Below are positions 50,469-58,140 of a stretch of DNA of 64,000 bases, piece by piece. This DNA is from Vibrio sp. 16. GTDB taxonomy: Bacteria > Pseudomonadota > Gammaproteobacteria > Enterobacterales > Vibrionaceae. Numbering within the stretch: the first letter of the stretch is position 1; each line of letters opens with the position of its first letter. The DNA is taken from positions 1,467,399-1,531,398 of the forward strand of contig NZ_OY808998.1 in the NCBI RefSeq assembly GCF_963681195.1, in the 5' to 3' direction. Made by a program: the position numbers and the translations under genes. A model generated the notes under the pieces. It saw only the letters and a program-made list of their open reading frames with translations, made no database searches and was not told where the DNA came from.

Positions 50469-52119
50469 GATTGACCATAGTAAGAGCATTAGGAAGTTAG
50501 AATCTAATGCCAAAAAAGGTAATTTTTATTCAGCTTTTCAACTCTACGAGTACTATAGTGAAGGCAAATTTGTAAAAAAAGATAGCGTGAAAGCAGATTA
50601 TTTTCTCGAAATGTCAAATAGTTTATTTGAACAGCAAGAAGTGAAAATAAAAGAAATTAATATTGAAAATTTTCGCAATTTTGATTCGCTATTTTTAAGC
50701 GACTTCGACCCTAACATTAACGTAATTGTTGGAACCAATGGAGCTGGTAAAACGACGTTGCTTGATGCAATCGACACCTCATTGAGTTGGCTACGTAATA
50801 GTATATTAAAAACTGGCGGTAGCGGTAATTATATATCTGAAAAAGATATTAATTTGTATAGCGATATTCCTTACGCCACTATCTCTTCGGTAATCGAAGT
50901 TAATCATAAAATAGACGTGCCTCTGGAAATTTCCAAATCTCGAGAAGGAACAGCAAAGCGAAGAAATCAGTTATTAGCTCATCGGACGATAGGTGAATTT
51001 TATAAGATAGCTAATGAGAAAAACCCGACCTTCAATTTCCCTCTTTTGGCTTACTATAATGTAATGAGGTCGTATGACGTAAATCCTCGTGATATATCTG
51101 GTCATGATGAGGTCATTGGCTTCGATAAATTCGAAGGATATCGTAATTCTTTAAATGGGAAAACCGATTTCCAGAGTTTCTTTAACTGGTATAAAAGATT
51201 AGACGATATTCTAGCTCGAAGAGAAAGTAACGTATCCAAAGCCACCGTTCTAAAGGAACTAGGACTTACTCCTTCACTATTTGAAAAGCTTGAAATATTA
51301 GCGGAGCATGACGAAGAGACACGAGAAAGTTTAGAAGTAATAAGGTCGAAATTTCCTGATGAGGTCGATGATATCTTAGATGAGGATTATGCGAAACAAG
51401 CTAAGCTAATGGTTAATCAAGCAATTAGCTCATTTATGACTGGTTACTCCAACCTAGAAGTTCAACTTGAACCTTTCGTTGATTTGCTTATTGAGAAAAA
51501 TGGAAGAAAAATAAGCGTATTAAGCCTATCACAAGGTGAAAAAACGCTATTAACGCTTATTGCTGATTTAACAAAACGTCTCATTCAATTGAACCCCTCG
51601 CTTGAAAACCCATTACAGGGTCAAGGGGTAATTTTAATTGATGAAGTTGACTTACACTTGCATCCTAAATGGCAACGTAAGATAGCTAACAACCTTAAAA
51701 AAACGTTCCCCAATTGCCAATTTTTTCTAACAACTCACTCTCCATTAGTTTTGGGTGAAGTCAATCCTAGTCAAATCACATTACTCTCACTAGATGAAAA
51801 TTGTAGTGTAACCATCAGAAAACCATCTCAGTCATTCGGCTTAACGTCAAATGATATACTTAACGAGCTTATGTCAGATGGTGCTTCTGAATATACGCAA
51901 TTAGGTCGTTCTGAGTTAGTAGAAAGTATGTTGCGTCAAATTAATAAGCTCATTGCAATTGAAAGTGAAGATTCGCTAGCTGAGGCCAGGGAAAAAATTA
52001 TCGAGTTGGAGGAGCTAACATTTGGAGAGATTCCAGAATTGCTCGGCGCAAAAATGGAGTTAGAAATACTGTCAAATCATGATGAATTAACCGGAGAGGA
52101 TAATGAAACAGATCATTAA
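50458..52119 (+). CDS. ptuA: Retron effector ATPase, PtuA-like
   Basis: 553 residues. Residues 17-52 (KKGNFYSAFQLYEYYSEGKF...KADYFLEMS) look like a Sel1/TPR-type repeat. The ATPase then begins IKEINIENFRNFDSLFL with Walker A GTNGAGKTT (92-100), a signature LSLSQGEKTLL near 370, Walker B GVILIDEVDLHLHPKWQ near 400 and FLTTHSPLVLGEV. This is the ABC/SMC-like PtuA family seen in Septu and type I-A retrons, where it forms a complex with PtuB and the RT-msDNA. ATG 50458 has AGAGG upstream and overlaps the RT end by 11 bases; a longer frame upstream is an artefact. Confidence 0.92.
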   Translation: MEIKIDHSKSIRKLESNAKKGNFYSAFQLYEYYSEGKFVKKDSVKADYFLEMSNSLFEQQEVKIKEINIENFRNFDSLFLSDFDPNINVIVGTNGAGKTTLLDAIDTSLSWLRNSILKTGGSGNYISEKDINLYSDIPYATISSVIEVNHKIDVPLEISKSREGTAKRRNQLLAHRTIGEFYKIANEKNPTFNFPLLAYYNVMRSYDVNPRDISGHDEVIGFDKFEGYRNSLNGKTDFQSFFNWYKRLDDILARRESNVSKATVLKELGLTPSLFEKLEILAEHDEETRESLEVIRSKFPDEVDDILDEDYAKQAKLMVNQAISSFMTGYSNLEVQLEPFVDLLIEKNGRKISVLSLSQGEKTLLTLIADLTKRLIQLNPSLENPLQGQGVILIDEVDLHLHPKWQRKIANNLKKTFPNCQFFLTTHSPLVLGEVNPSQITLLSLDENCSVTIRKPSQSFGLTSNDILNELMSDGASEYTQLGRSELVESMLRQINKLIAIESEDSLAEAREKIIELEELTFGEIPELLGAKMELEILSNHDELTGEDNETDH

Positions 52120-52750
52120 AAAAGCTGAACCGGTGAAATTAACTCAATACCGTTTACAATCTGACGCGGTTTACGATGGTCCAAATTTTACAGTTGTGAA
52201 AAATGATATTAGAACTAGCCTTTTAGAAGAACAAGGCTACTTATGTGCTTATTGTATGAAACGCATATCTTTCCATAATATGAAAGTAGAGCACTGGGCC
52301 CCCCAAGAAACACATCCCGACAAACAACTGAACTATAGAAACTTGCTTGGGTGCTGTAAAGGTAACGAAGGTTTTCCACCTAGCGAGCAGACTTGCGATA
52401 CTAAAAAGGCTAATCTTAATTTGTCGTTTTCTCCTGCAGATAGTTCGTGCAGTATAGAGTCGAAAGTAATCTTCGCAAACGATGGCCTCGTGTTCTCTAC
52501 AGACCAAAAGTTTGATCGAGAACTTAATGATATTCTAAACCTTAATTACTACCGACTAAAACGAAACAGGGAAGAAAAGCTAGAAGGTTTAAAAAGAGTT
52601 TTAAATCGAGATGCTGGAAGAAGAACTAAATCTCAGCTCCAAGCTTTAATTTCTCGCTATAGCTCCTTAGATACAAATGGTATGTATCGAGAGTATGCGG
52701 CTGTTATATTGGGAGATTTAAAAAAGCGATATGCTCGAGCACCTCGGTAG
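52103..52750 (+). CDS. ptuB: Retron effector HNH nuclease, PtuB-like
   Basis: 215 residues of the TIGR02646/PtuB type. HNH-like zinc and active-site motif CAYCMKRISFHNMKVEHWAPQ (C48, C51, H64 and following), then NYRNLLGCCKGNEGFPPSEQTCDTKK, with a helical C-terminal half. In PtuAB systems the nuclease is held in check by PtuA and the retron and is set free by phage signals. It overlaps the ptuA gene by 17 bases, so all three retron genes are coupled. A terminator follows at 52763. Confidence 0.92.
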   Translation: MKQIIKKAEPVKLTQYRLQSDAVYDGPNFTVVKNDIRTSLLEEQGYLCAYCMKRISFHNMKVEHWAPQETHPDKQLNYRNLLGCCKGNEGFPPSEQTCDTKKANLNLSFSPADSSCSIESKVIFANDGLVFSTDQKFDRELNDILNLNYYRLKRNREEKLEGLKRVLNRDAGRRTKSQLQALISRYSSLDTNGMYREYAAVILGDLKKRYARAPR

Positions 52751-52762
52751 CATCTTTGAAAC

Positions 52763-52785
52763 AAAGGGCTCTATTTGAGCCCTTT
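52763..52785. terminator. Terminator between ptuB and the convergent regulator
   Basis: AAAGGGCTC (52763-52771), loop TATTT, GAGCCCTTT (52777-52785). It marks the end of the cargo operon and also the leftward DUF3653 gene. Confidence 0.85.
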
Positions 52786-52788
52786 AAA

Positions 52789-53157
52789 CTAGTTGATTAA
52801 TCTCGCAATACATCGAGCATATTTAAGCAACTTGAAACTCACTTTTAGATCGGGCTCAGCCCCAACCTCTAACAAACCTATTCCAGCCAAAATTTCTTGC
52901 GGTGTAACACTTTGCCCTGTAGGAAGTTCAAGCTTTTGGTTATTCATCCGAAAACCTATCCATTCCTCACTATGTGATAGTTCCAATCGACTTTGTTTAC
53001 GCATTAGGCGTTTACATTCTTTTGGTATGTCTTTCCCTCTATCCCATTCTTTGACTGTTCTCACACTTTTAAAACAAAGTTCGGCCGTCTCGTCGATCGA
53101 CAGTCCACACTCAAATTCACGAAAACAATAATTTTTGGTCATTTCGTGATACTTCAT
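52789..53157 (-). CDS. Phage regulatory protein (DUF3653 type)
   Basis: 122 residues; NYCFREFECGLSIDETAELCFKSVRTVKEWDRGKDIPKECKRLMRK contains the helix-turn-helix (in position terms about 9-53), and the tail LPTGQSVTPQEILAGIGLLEVGAEPDLKV is typical of DUF3653 proteins of Vibrio filamentous phages. It lies at the right end of the element, reading leftwards, with a palindrome just upstream for possible autoregulation. It may be a second transcription regulator of the phage. Confidence 0.78.
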   Translation of the reverse strand: MKYHEMTKNYCFREFECGLSIDETAELCFKSVRTVKEWDRGKDIPKECKRLMRKQSRLELSHSEEWIGFRMNNQKLELPTGQSVTPQEILAGIGLLEVGAEPDLKVSFKLLKYARCIARLIN

Positions 53158-53161
53158 GATT

Positions 53162-53185
53162 AACTCTCACTAAAGTGTAAGAGTT
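53162..53185. promoter_or_regulatory. Palindrome upstream of the DUF3653 gene
   Basis: AACTCT and CACT (53162-53171) mirror AGTG and AGAGTT (53174-53185) with a two-base bulge. It is five bases from the start codon, so binding would block translation or transcription initiation. Possible operator; inferred from position. Confidence 0.4.
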
Positions 53186-53218
53186 TATAAATTTATTGAT
53201 GAGAATGATAATGAATGC

Positions 53219-53247
53219 ATTGAACATAAGGGCATATAATGCGCACT
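53219..53247 (-). other. Right attachment site, dif-like, 7-bp centre
   Basis: Read on the minus strand: XerC arm AGTGCGCATTA (a perfect match to the arm I recall for dif1), centre TATGCCC, XerD arm TTATGTTCAAT (one mismatch). The centre has seven bases rather than the six of the left site. Same orientation as the left site. Likely the phage-derived XerD half (attR hybrid). Confidence 0.8.
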
Positions 53248-53338
53248 GAGCGATAGCTTCACTAGGGCTGCCAATCCACCGCAAACCATTGATATTCGCC
53301 GTAAACTGCGCGACTCGGCTTCTTACTATAGCCGACAA
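53248..53338 (-). pseudogene. Relic of a second phage repressor 3' end
   Basis: Immediately outside the right att site the minus strand reads WIGSPSEAIAQ in the same frame and place as the 3' end of the intact repressor (GLAMWIGSPSEAIAQ), and nucleotide similarity goes on for about 60 more bases with a 12-base deletion. No helix-turn-helix part is left. This is best explained as the remaining end of another element integrated in tandem at the same dif site. Confidence 0.65.
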
Positions 53339-53460
53339 GTATGTCGAGCATTGATAACACCATTATTATTCAAGTCTTTTTACTTGTTTAAAGATTCTAT
53401 AAGATTATGTAATGATTGATGTTCAACTGTGCTCAACCGAATCAGGAAGCTATTTTCCAT

Positions 53461-54102
53461 ATGAATTATAATGACCTACCTCACTGTATGATCAACAAGG
53501 GCCAATATGGCGACGTTTGGATGCCAACCAAACGCCATTATGCGCTCAAGTTCGTTGGCCTGGTATTATTGATCTTGAGCTTGAGTATAATCGCCCAGAT
53601 TGTCTCCGATAATGCGCCGTCACTCTTTGCTATGATATTTTCAGGCTGCCTTGTATTGAGTGGCGTTTTTCTCGTCAATATAGAGAGCTACTTTGTATTT
53701 TCAGCAACTAACAATCATTTGATGAGGACCACTCGTATTTTCGGGAGAAGCGTGGTCAAAAGATTTTTCAAAGATTGCTCCAACCTCAAATGTGATCTGA
53801 GTAAAATTGAAACTCAAAACGTTTACCAAATCAAAATGATTAAACACAAGTGGCATTTCGATTCTTTGGATGAAGCGTTGAGTTTGTGCTCATATCTATC
53901 GTTGAAACATAATGTACGCGTTGTGGAAACTATATCGAAGCCTCCCTCAGAAACGATGTTTTGTGAGGATACGTTAAGACGTAAACTCAGCGGGCAGCAC
54001 AAGAATCCGAGGTTTTTAGAGATTTGGGATAAGATTTCATTTGCTAAACTCACTATTCCTTTCTTTGTGTTTACATTGTTAGCTGGTGTGATGAAACTAT
54101 GA
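53461..54102 (+). CDS. Hypothetical membrane protein (about 213 aa)
   Basis: Two adjacent membrane helices near the N-terminus (YALKFVGLVLLILSLSIIA and LFAMIFSGCLVLSGVFLVNIE), then a cytoplasmic domain and a C-terminal hydrophobic stretch (LTIPFFVFTLLAGVM). I do not recognise the family. ATG 53461 is preceded by AGGAAG at 11 bases; ATG 53419 is an alternative. Its end overlaps the next gene by four bases, and both proteins share the layout of two N-terminal helices plus a domain of similar size, so they may be related or act together. Confidence 0.65.
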   Translation: MNYNDLPHCMINKGQYGDVWMPTKRHYALKFVGLVLLILSLSIIAQIVSDNAPSLFAMIFSGCLVLSGVFLVNIESYFVFSATNNHLMRTTRIFGRSVVKRFFKDCSNLKCDLSKIETQNVYQIKMIKHKWHFDSLDEALSLCSYLSLKHNVRVVETISKPPSETMFCEDTLRRKLSGQHKNPRFLEIWDKISFAKLTIPFFVFTLLAGVMKL

Positions 54103-54569
54103 TTTTGACTGAAGAATCAAAAGATCTTTACATTTATCGGCAGACGGGATTAGCAAGAGCAATGACTACATCACTTGGCCTATTTATATTGATTATTGGC
54201 TTGATGAATGTCTATTTTTCTGACGGTTCGAGAGCGCTCCCCATTTGGGTCACTGGTTTCTTATGCTGGCTAGGTTGGCTCGGAACCTTTGGTCGCTACG
54301 TTTGTGAGTTTGACTCGAAATTGCAGGAAGTTAGGCTGAAAGCCTCTTGTTTATACTCGGTTTTTTTTCGCCGCTACAAGCTAAATAATGTCAAGTATTT
54401 CCGCTTAACCCATAGAAAAACTTTTTCCCGCCAATACACAGTATATATGGTGCTCAATGACGAAACGTATATTGCTGTATGTACTAGTAGGTCTCAAGGA
54501 CATGCCGTAGAAATGTGTAACACTATATCTGATTTTCTGGGTAAACCAGTGCAGATAGACTTACTTTAA
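54099..54569 (+). CDS. Hypothetical membrane protein (156 aa)
   Basis: Starts MILTEESKDLYIYRQTGLAR, has two membrane helices (about 22-40 and 47-66) and a basic, strand-rich C-terminal domain (FFRRYKLNNVKYFRLTHRKTFSRQY) that could resemble a PH-like domain. Unknown family. Its ATG overlaps the stop of the preceding membrane-protein gene (ATGA), so both form a two-gene operon located between the relic repressor and the vxr operon. Confidence 0.65.
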   Translation: MILTEESKDLYIYRQTGLARAMTTSLGLFILIIGLMNVYFSDGSRALPIWVTGFLCWLGWLGTFGRYVCEFDSKLQEVRLKASCLYSVFFRRYKLNNVKYFRLTHRKTFSRQYTVYMVLNDETYIAVCTSRSQGHAVEMCNTISDFLGKPVQIDLL

Positions 54570-55162
54570 TTTTCACGTTATCCAGTATCGTTCACAATGA
54601 AAGAGCTGATACAGGCTCCTTGATTATAAACTTCTCTCATTCCTTTGTTACGCAACTATAACCCATCGTCCCTTCTTTTGGTACTTGCGGTGTTACATTG
54701 TCACGCTTTTTGTTCACCGATAAATCTTAAATAAGTAACTGCAAAATAATGCTAACCAGGCTGCATCAGGAAATGTTGGGCATTAGTCTAGTTTGTAGTG
54801 ATACCAATTACATTGTAACCCCACAGAATAATACTCTACGTAGAAGTGAGCGCTTGCTGCTAGGTAGTACAGGGTTGTAATTAAATTACACCTTATAGTT
54901 TTCCCATTAACTCTGTAGTGGATAATGCTAATGTAAGTTATTAATTTAAATACAGAAAACATCAAATGAAGTTAAATGTGGACGTTGCGCACAGGTAATT
55001 GCAGTTGCGTGGTTTGCCTGCATAGATATTCATTTAGTAGTTGTGTCATCGCAAAGAGAGAGCGAGCAAGGTTTTGTATTCGGTTATAGTGCGGTAGTTG
55101 GATGAGAATGAAGGCTAGTTGATGAGTACCCTGCCCTGATGACCGGGTACTATTTGATGAGG
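54570..55162. other. Long AT-rich intergenic region
   Basis: 593 bases without a gene I can support. The only structure I see is an inverted repeat AGTACCC (55125-55131) and GGGTACT (55145-55151) just beyond the yoaH stop, which may end the vxr transcript although no T-run follows. The rest is AT-rich with many stops in all frames and may be a decayed remnant of integrated DNA. Confidence 0.55.
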
Positions 55163-55315
55163 TTATGAGTTCTGTTTTTTCGCTTGTTCGCGGATTTGCT
55201 CTGCAACAACTTTGATTGCTTGAGCGGTGCTCATTCCTTCTGACATTAGCTTTTGAATCTTTTCAACAGCTTCTTGTTGTTCGGCGTGGCTGAGAGGAGG
55301 TAAATCATCAAACAT
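55163..55315 (-). CDS. vxrE: YoaH/UPF0181 family protein, VxrE position
   Basis: 50 residues starting [20 protein letters not shown], then [23 protein letters not shown]: a clear YoaH (UPF0181) match. It is the last gene of the leftward vxr operon, in the place of vxrE. Its ribosome-binding site AGGAG (complement of 55324-55328) is inside the right arm of the hairpin terminator that follows vxrD, eight bases before the ATG. Function unknown. Too short for usual ORF cut-offs. Confidence 0.85.
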   Translation of the reverse strand: MFDDLPPLSHAEQQEAVEKIQKLMSEGMSTAQAIKVVAEQIREQAKKQNS

Positions 55316-55343
55316 AAAAAAGGCTCCTAGTTTATTAGGAGCC
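55316..55343 (-). terminator. Terminator hairpin between vxrD and yoaH
   Basis: On the plus strand GGCTCCTA (55322-55329) pairs with TAGGAGCC (55336-55343); on the leftward transcript it is followed by a U-run and then directly the yoaH start. It can terminate or attenuate the vxr transcript and also hides the yoaH ribosome-binding site. Confidence 0.8.
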
Positions 55344-55378
55344 GACTATATTATGTTTCTGCGGTTTACACCAGATGT

Positions 55379-56545
55379 CTAGTAGCTTGTCAGGAAGTTG
55401 ATGTACGCGCCCATTGAGTTCTCATTGGTGTAGCTTGCGCCAATATCCATCTGGAAAAGGTTTAAAGGTGAAATGCCAATACCTGCGGTGATCGTGTCAT
55501 CTAGGTTATCGTAAGCTAAGTTGCGTTTCCAACCTGCCCTTAGTTTGAGCTGGCGTAAGATATCGATCTCGCCGCCTACACGGAGCATTTGAGTGTTATC
55601 GTCGAAGTTTGTATAACGCTCTTCTTCGTTTAAGTCGTAGTCAACACTAATAGTCGCGTAATCTGCTACTAGGCCAAAACCAACCGTATAAAGTGGTCGC
55701 ATCTGATAGGAGTAAGAAAGCGCTGGGTTGGTAGGAATCGCAGAAACGACCGTTTTCGTTTCAATATCACGGCTGATTAAGTTACTTGCTGATATCCCTG
55801 CACGAATTGGCCCATAAAACCACACAAAGCCAGCGTCGAAGTTCAGCATTGTTTCACCAGTATCATTATCTCGTGTATCTGCGAGACTGTAGTCTGATAG
55901 GCTAGCTTCATATACATAAGTATAAATTCGCTGCAGTTTCGGTGTTACACCAAATGCAATGTGTTGGCCAAGAAACGTTTGGTATTTAGCGAGAGATAAA
56001 CCGACTTCAGTCACCCCAATCGATACCGCGTTGACTGTACTATTTTGTGCGTTTTCCAGTGTTGCTAAATTAGGGTCAGGGTTTGTACTTGCAGTTGAAA
56101 TGACAGGGTTTACAAAAGATTCGTAGTAAGCTTTGCCATACAAATTTGCTGCTATAAATCTGTTTGGTATAGCAAAAGCAACGACACCGCCGATCTCTGC
56201 TTTGAGTTGATCGCCTTCCATGTTATCGAGAACTGTTTGTAATTCACTCGCTCTAGTAGGGTCTGCAGACGCGATAATCTCTGATGCAGAGTCTAGATCG
56301 TCAACTAATTGGTTCTGGTCGTCATAAAGCAAACCGAAGCTCGGAGTAATCATCCCAATATCGTCATTGCGTCGATAGATAGCGGTAAGCGCTGGATTAT
56401 AGAAAGGCGCAGTTAAAAAGTTCGCGGACACGACACCTACTCCACCCATCGCATCGCCTCGGGCTTCGATTGCGTAGTTGGCAGACCATGCTGTGGAGCT
56501 TGCAAGCGCCAAAGATAATGGCAGCAGTTTTATTGTATTTTTCAT
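55379..56545 (-). CDS. vxrD: TraF-like outer-membrane barrel protein, VxrD position
   Basis: 388 residues with signal peptide MKNTIKLLPLSLALASSTAWSA, then NYAIEARGDAMGGVGVVSANFLTAPFYNPAL, which is characteristic of the TraF_2 (conjugal transfer TraF-like) family with a FadL-like N-terminus, and many amphipathic strands up to the aromatic C-terminal end (INFLTSY). Likely an outer-membrane beta barrel. Position after the DUF2861 gene fits vxrD of the vxrABCDE operon. Role unknown. Confidence 0.83.
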   Translation of the reverse strand: MKNTIKLLPLSLALASSTAWSANYAIEARGDAMGGVGVVSANFLTAPFYNPALTAIYRRNDDIGMITPSFGLLYDDQNQLVDDLDSASEIIASADPTRASELQTVLDNMEGDQLKAEIGGVVAFAIPNRFIAANLYGKAYYESFVNPVISTASTNPDPNLATLENAQNSTVNAVSIGVTEVGLSLAKYQTFLGQHIAFGVTPKLQRIYTYVYEASLSDYSLADTRDNDTGETMLNFDAGFVWFYGPIRAGISASNLISRDIETKTVVSAIPTNPALSYSYQMRPLYTVGFGLVADYATISVDYDLNEEERYTNFDDNTQMLRVGGEIDILRQLKLRAGWKRNLAYDNLDDTITAGIGISPLNLFQMDIGASYTNENSMGAYINFLTSY

Positions 56546-56605
56546 ATCGATATATACAGTTATTGTCCCTTAAGGCTATATCGACATATTGTGGGATATC
56601 TTTAA

Positions 56606-57484
56606 TTATTCATCTAGTGAAACATCATATGTTTTACTGATTATTTGGGATTGTTCTACAATTATGGGTCCTTGCCAGCGAGCGTGATTCATTGAGACGG
56701 CTAAAACATACCTTCCTGGTTCAATCACGTTCTGATTGAGTTCATTTGGGTAGTCAGACTCATAGCTTTGGCTCCACACGCGATTGTACTTGCCATCAAT
56801 GAAATCATAAAGCGATGCTTCAAGCTTAGGCAACGGGCAATGTGGGTTTAAGAGTGCATTTTTCTCTACTTTCCACTGGTCTTTTGATTGCCAGCGCACT
56901 GATACTTTTGCTTTTGGATCACCTAATACTAACCATGAGCTCCAAGAGCTTTGATCTGCCGCAGTGACATCGATACGGTATAACCCCATCTGCATCCGGC
57001 TATTTAAGTTATAGCGTTTTACATATTTTGTGACGTTGTCACTCAAAGCCACCGTATTCAAAGAGCTATCTGTAGAAAGGTTGCGAGTAACCCACTTGCT
57101 AAGTGTGATATCTTTGATGGTTTTGTCAGCTTCGACTTCAATGATTGCGCGATAGGCATCGCGACCAGGGCTTTGGATGTCCGATCTTATCACTACGACG
57201 CTATTAAGCCAGTTGGGGAACGGTTTAGTGTCTAGGCTTTTTCCGCAGTCAACTTCAAGAGATTGCAAAAACAGAGCGTTTAGGTGCGGGGCGATAGATT
57301 GGTTTTTATCGAGCTGCCAGACCTCTACTAACGATGAAAACATCGCAGCTAAGTCACCGTTCAATAAGTGTTTGTGCGCTTGAGTGAGAGGCGTATTACT
57401 TTCAAACCACGGGACGTCATCTTTGGCTAGTGTCGGTGCACTCAATAGGAGCGCACCGATAATTGGATAAACTTTTTTCATCAA
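56606..57484 (-). CDS. vxrC: DUF2861 periplasmic protein, VxrC position
   Basis: 292 residues with a signal peptide (MMKKVYPIIGALLLSAPTLA), no membrane anchor, and the DUF2861 sequence (WFESNTPLTQAHKHLLNGDL). Its start overlaps the vxrB stop by four bases, so it is translated with the regulator. In V. cholerae the equivalent gene belongs to the Vxr (WigKR) cell-wall-stress regulon; its own function is not established. Confidence 0.85.
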   Translation of the reverse strand: MMKKVYPIIGALLLSAPTLAKDDVPWFESNTPLTQAHKHLLNGDLAAMFSSLVEVWQLDKNQSIAPHLNALFLQSLEVDCGKSLDTKPFPNWLNSVVVIRSDIQSPGRDAYRAIIEVEADKTIKDITLSKWVTRNLSTDSSLNTVALSDNVTKYVKRYNLNSRMQMGLYRIDVTAADQSSWSSWLVLGDPKAKVSVRWQSKDQWKVEKNALLNPHCPLPKLEASLYDFIDGKYNRVWSQSYESDYPNELNQNVIEPGRYVLAVSMNHARWQGPIIVEQSQIISKTYDVSLDE

Positions 57485-58140
57485 GCTTTCATTTTGTAGC
57501 CAACACCACGCAATGTTTCAATTTCAAGGCCTGGTAGTTTTTGGCGAAGTTGTAATACATGGGTATCGACGGTGCGAGTGGTTGGGAAATGGTTATAACC
57601 CCAAACATGATCCAATAGTTCGTCACGCGTAAACACACGACCAAGGTTGCTTGCCAAGAACAGCAACAAATCAAATTCTGTACGCGTGAGCGTAATCGAT
57701 TCTTCCTTATAGACGACTTCTCGCGTCGCTTTATCAATCACCAAGTGCTCCGTTTTGACTTTGGAATCATCTTGGCTTTCATTTTCAGGGCTGCGTAGTT
57801 GGGCACGAATTCGAGCAAATAACTCCGCTTCAGCGAAAGGTTTCGTCAAGTAATCATTAGCCCCTGCATCTAAACCCGTCACTTTATCCTTCACTGTTAC
57901 CAGCGCAGTTAGCAAAATAACGGGAACTTCTTTGATGTTTTTCCATTCAGGTAAATGCTGAACAGAGTCGCCATCGGGCAGTTGTCTATCAAGAATAACG
58001 AGATCAGCTTTATCCCAGTATTGCGCTACGTCGGCAATAGTTTCGGAGTGAAAGCACTCGTATCCCGCTTGTTCTAGGCTTACTAACAAGCCATCTGCTA
58101 AGTTTTTGTCGTCTTCAACGAGAAGCAGTGTCTGTTTCAC
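57481..58140 (-). CDS. vxrB: Response regulator VxrB (OmpR family)
   Basis: 219 residues. Receiver domain with D10/D11, phosphoacceptor D51 (LVILDRQLPDGDSV) and K at TKPF; C-terminal winged helix (LVIDKATREVVYKEESITLTRTEFDLLLFLASN, GRVFTRDELLDHVWG, TRTVDTHVLQLRQKL). Pairs with VxrA; in V. cholerae the pair senses cell-wall damage and controls cell-wall synthesis and type VI secretion genes. It overlaps the kinase gene by 26 bases. Confidence 0.9.
   Translation of the reverse strand: MKQTLLLVEDDKNLADGLLVSLEQAGYECFHSETIADVAQYWDKADLVILDRQLPDGDSVQHLPEWKNIKEVPVILLTALVTVKDKVTGLDAGANDYLTKPFAEAELFARIRAQLRSPENESQDDSKVKTEHLVIDKATREVVYKEESITLTRTEFDLLLFLASNLGRVFTRDELLDHVWGYNHFPTTRTVDTHVLQLRQKLPGLEIETLRGVGYKMKA

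Larger units (their letters stand above)
41146..53247 (+). mobile_element. Filamentous-phage (inovirus) element integrated at a dif-like site, carrying a retron
   Basis: A 12.1-kb segment bounded by two dif-like sites in the same orientation. It contains a leftward repressor, Rep, ssDNA-binding protein, coat protein, pIII, pVI, Zot/pI, an intergenic region with hairpins, then cargo (48054-52750) and a leftward DUF3653 regulator. No phage integrase is present, as expected for elements using host XerC/XerD. The phage genes look moderately GC-balanced while the retron genes (49518-52750) look clearly AT-rich by eye, which suggests a different origin for the cargo. At 12 kb it would be a large inovirus, so the cargo may also mark a defective or satellite form. 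Confidence 0.85.

Noticed and set aside
53117-53338. 73-codon minus-strand ORF across the right att site
   Set aside because: It joins the relic repressor end to att and the DUF3653 upstream region by a frame shift from the 7-bp centre; treated as a pseudogene remnant plus att site.
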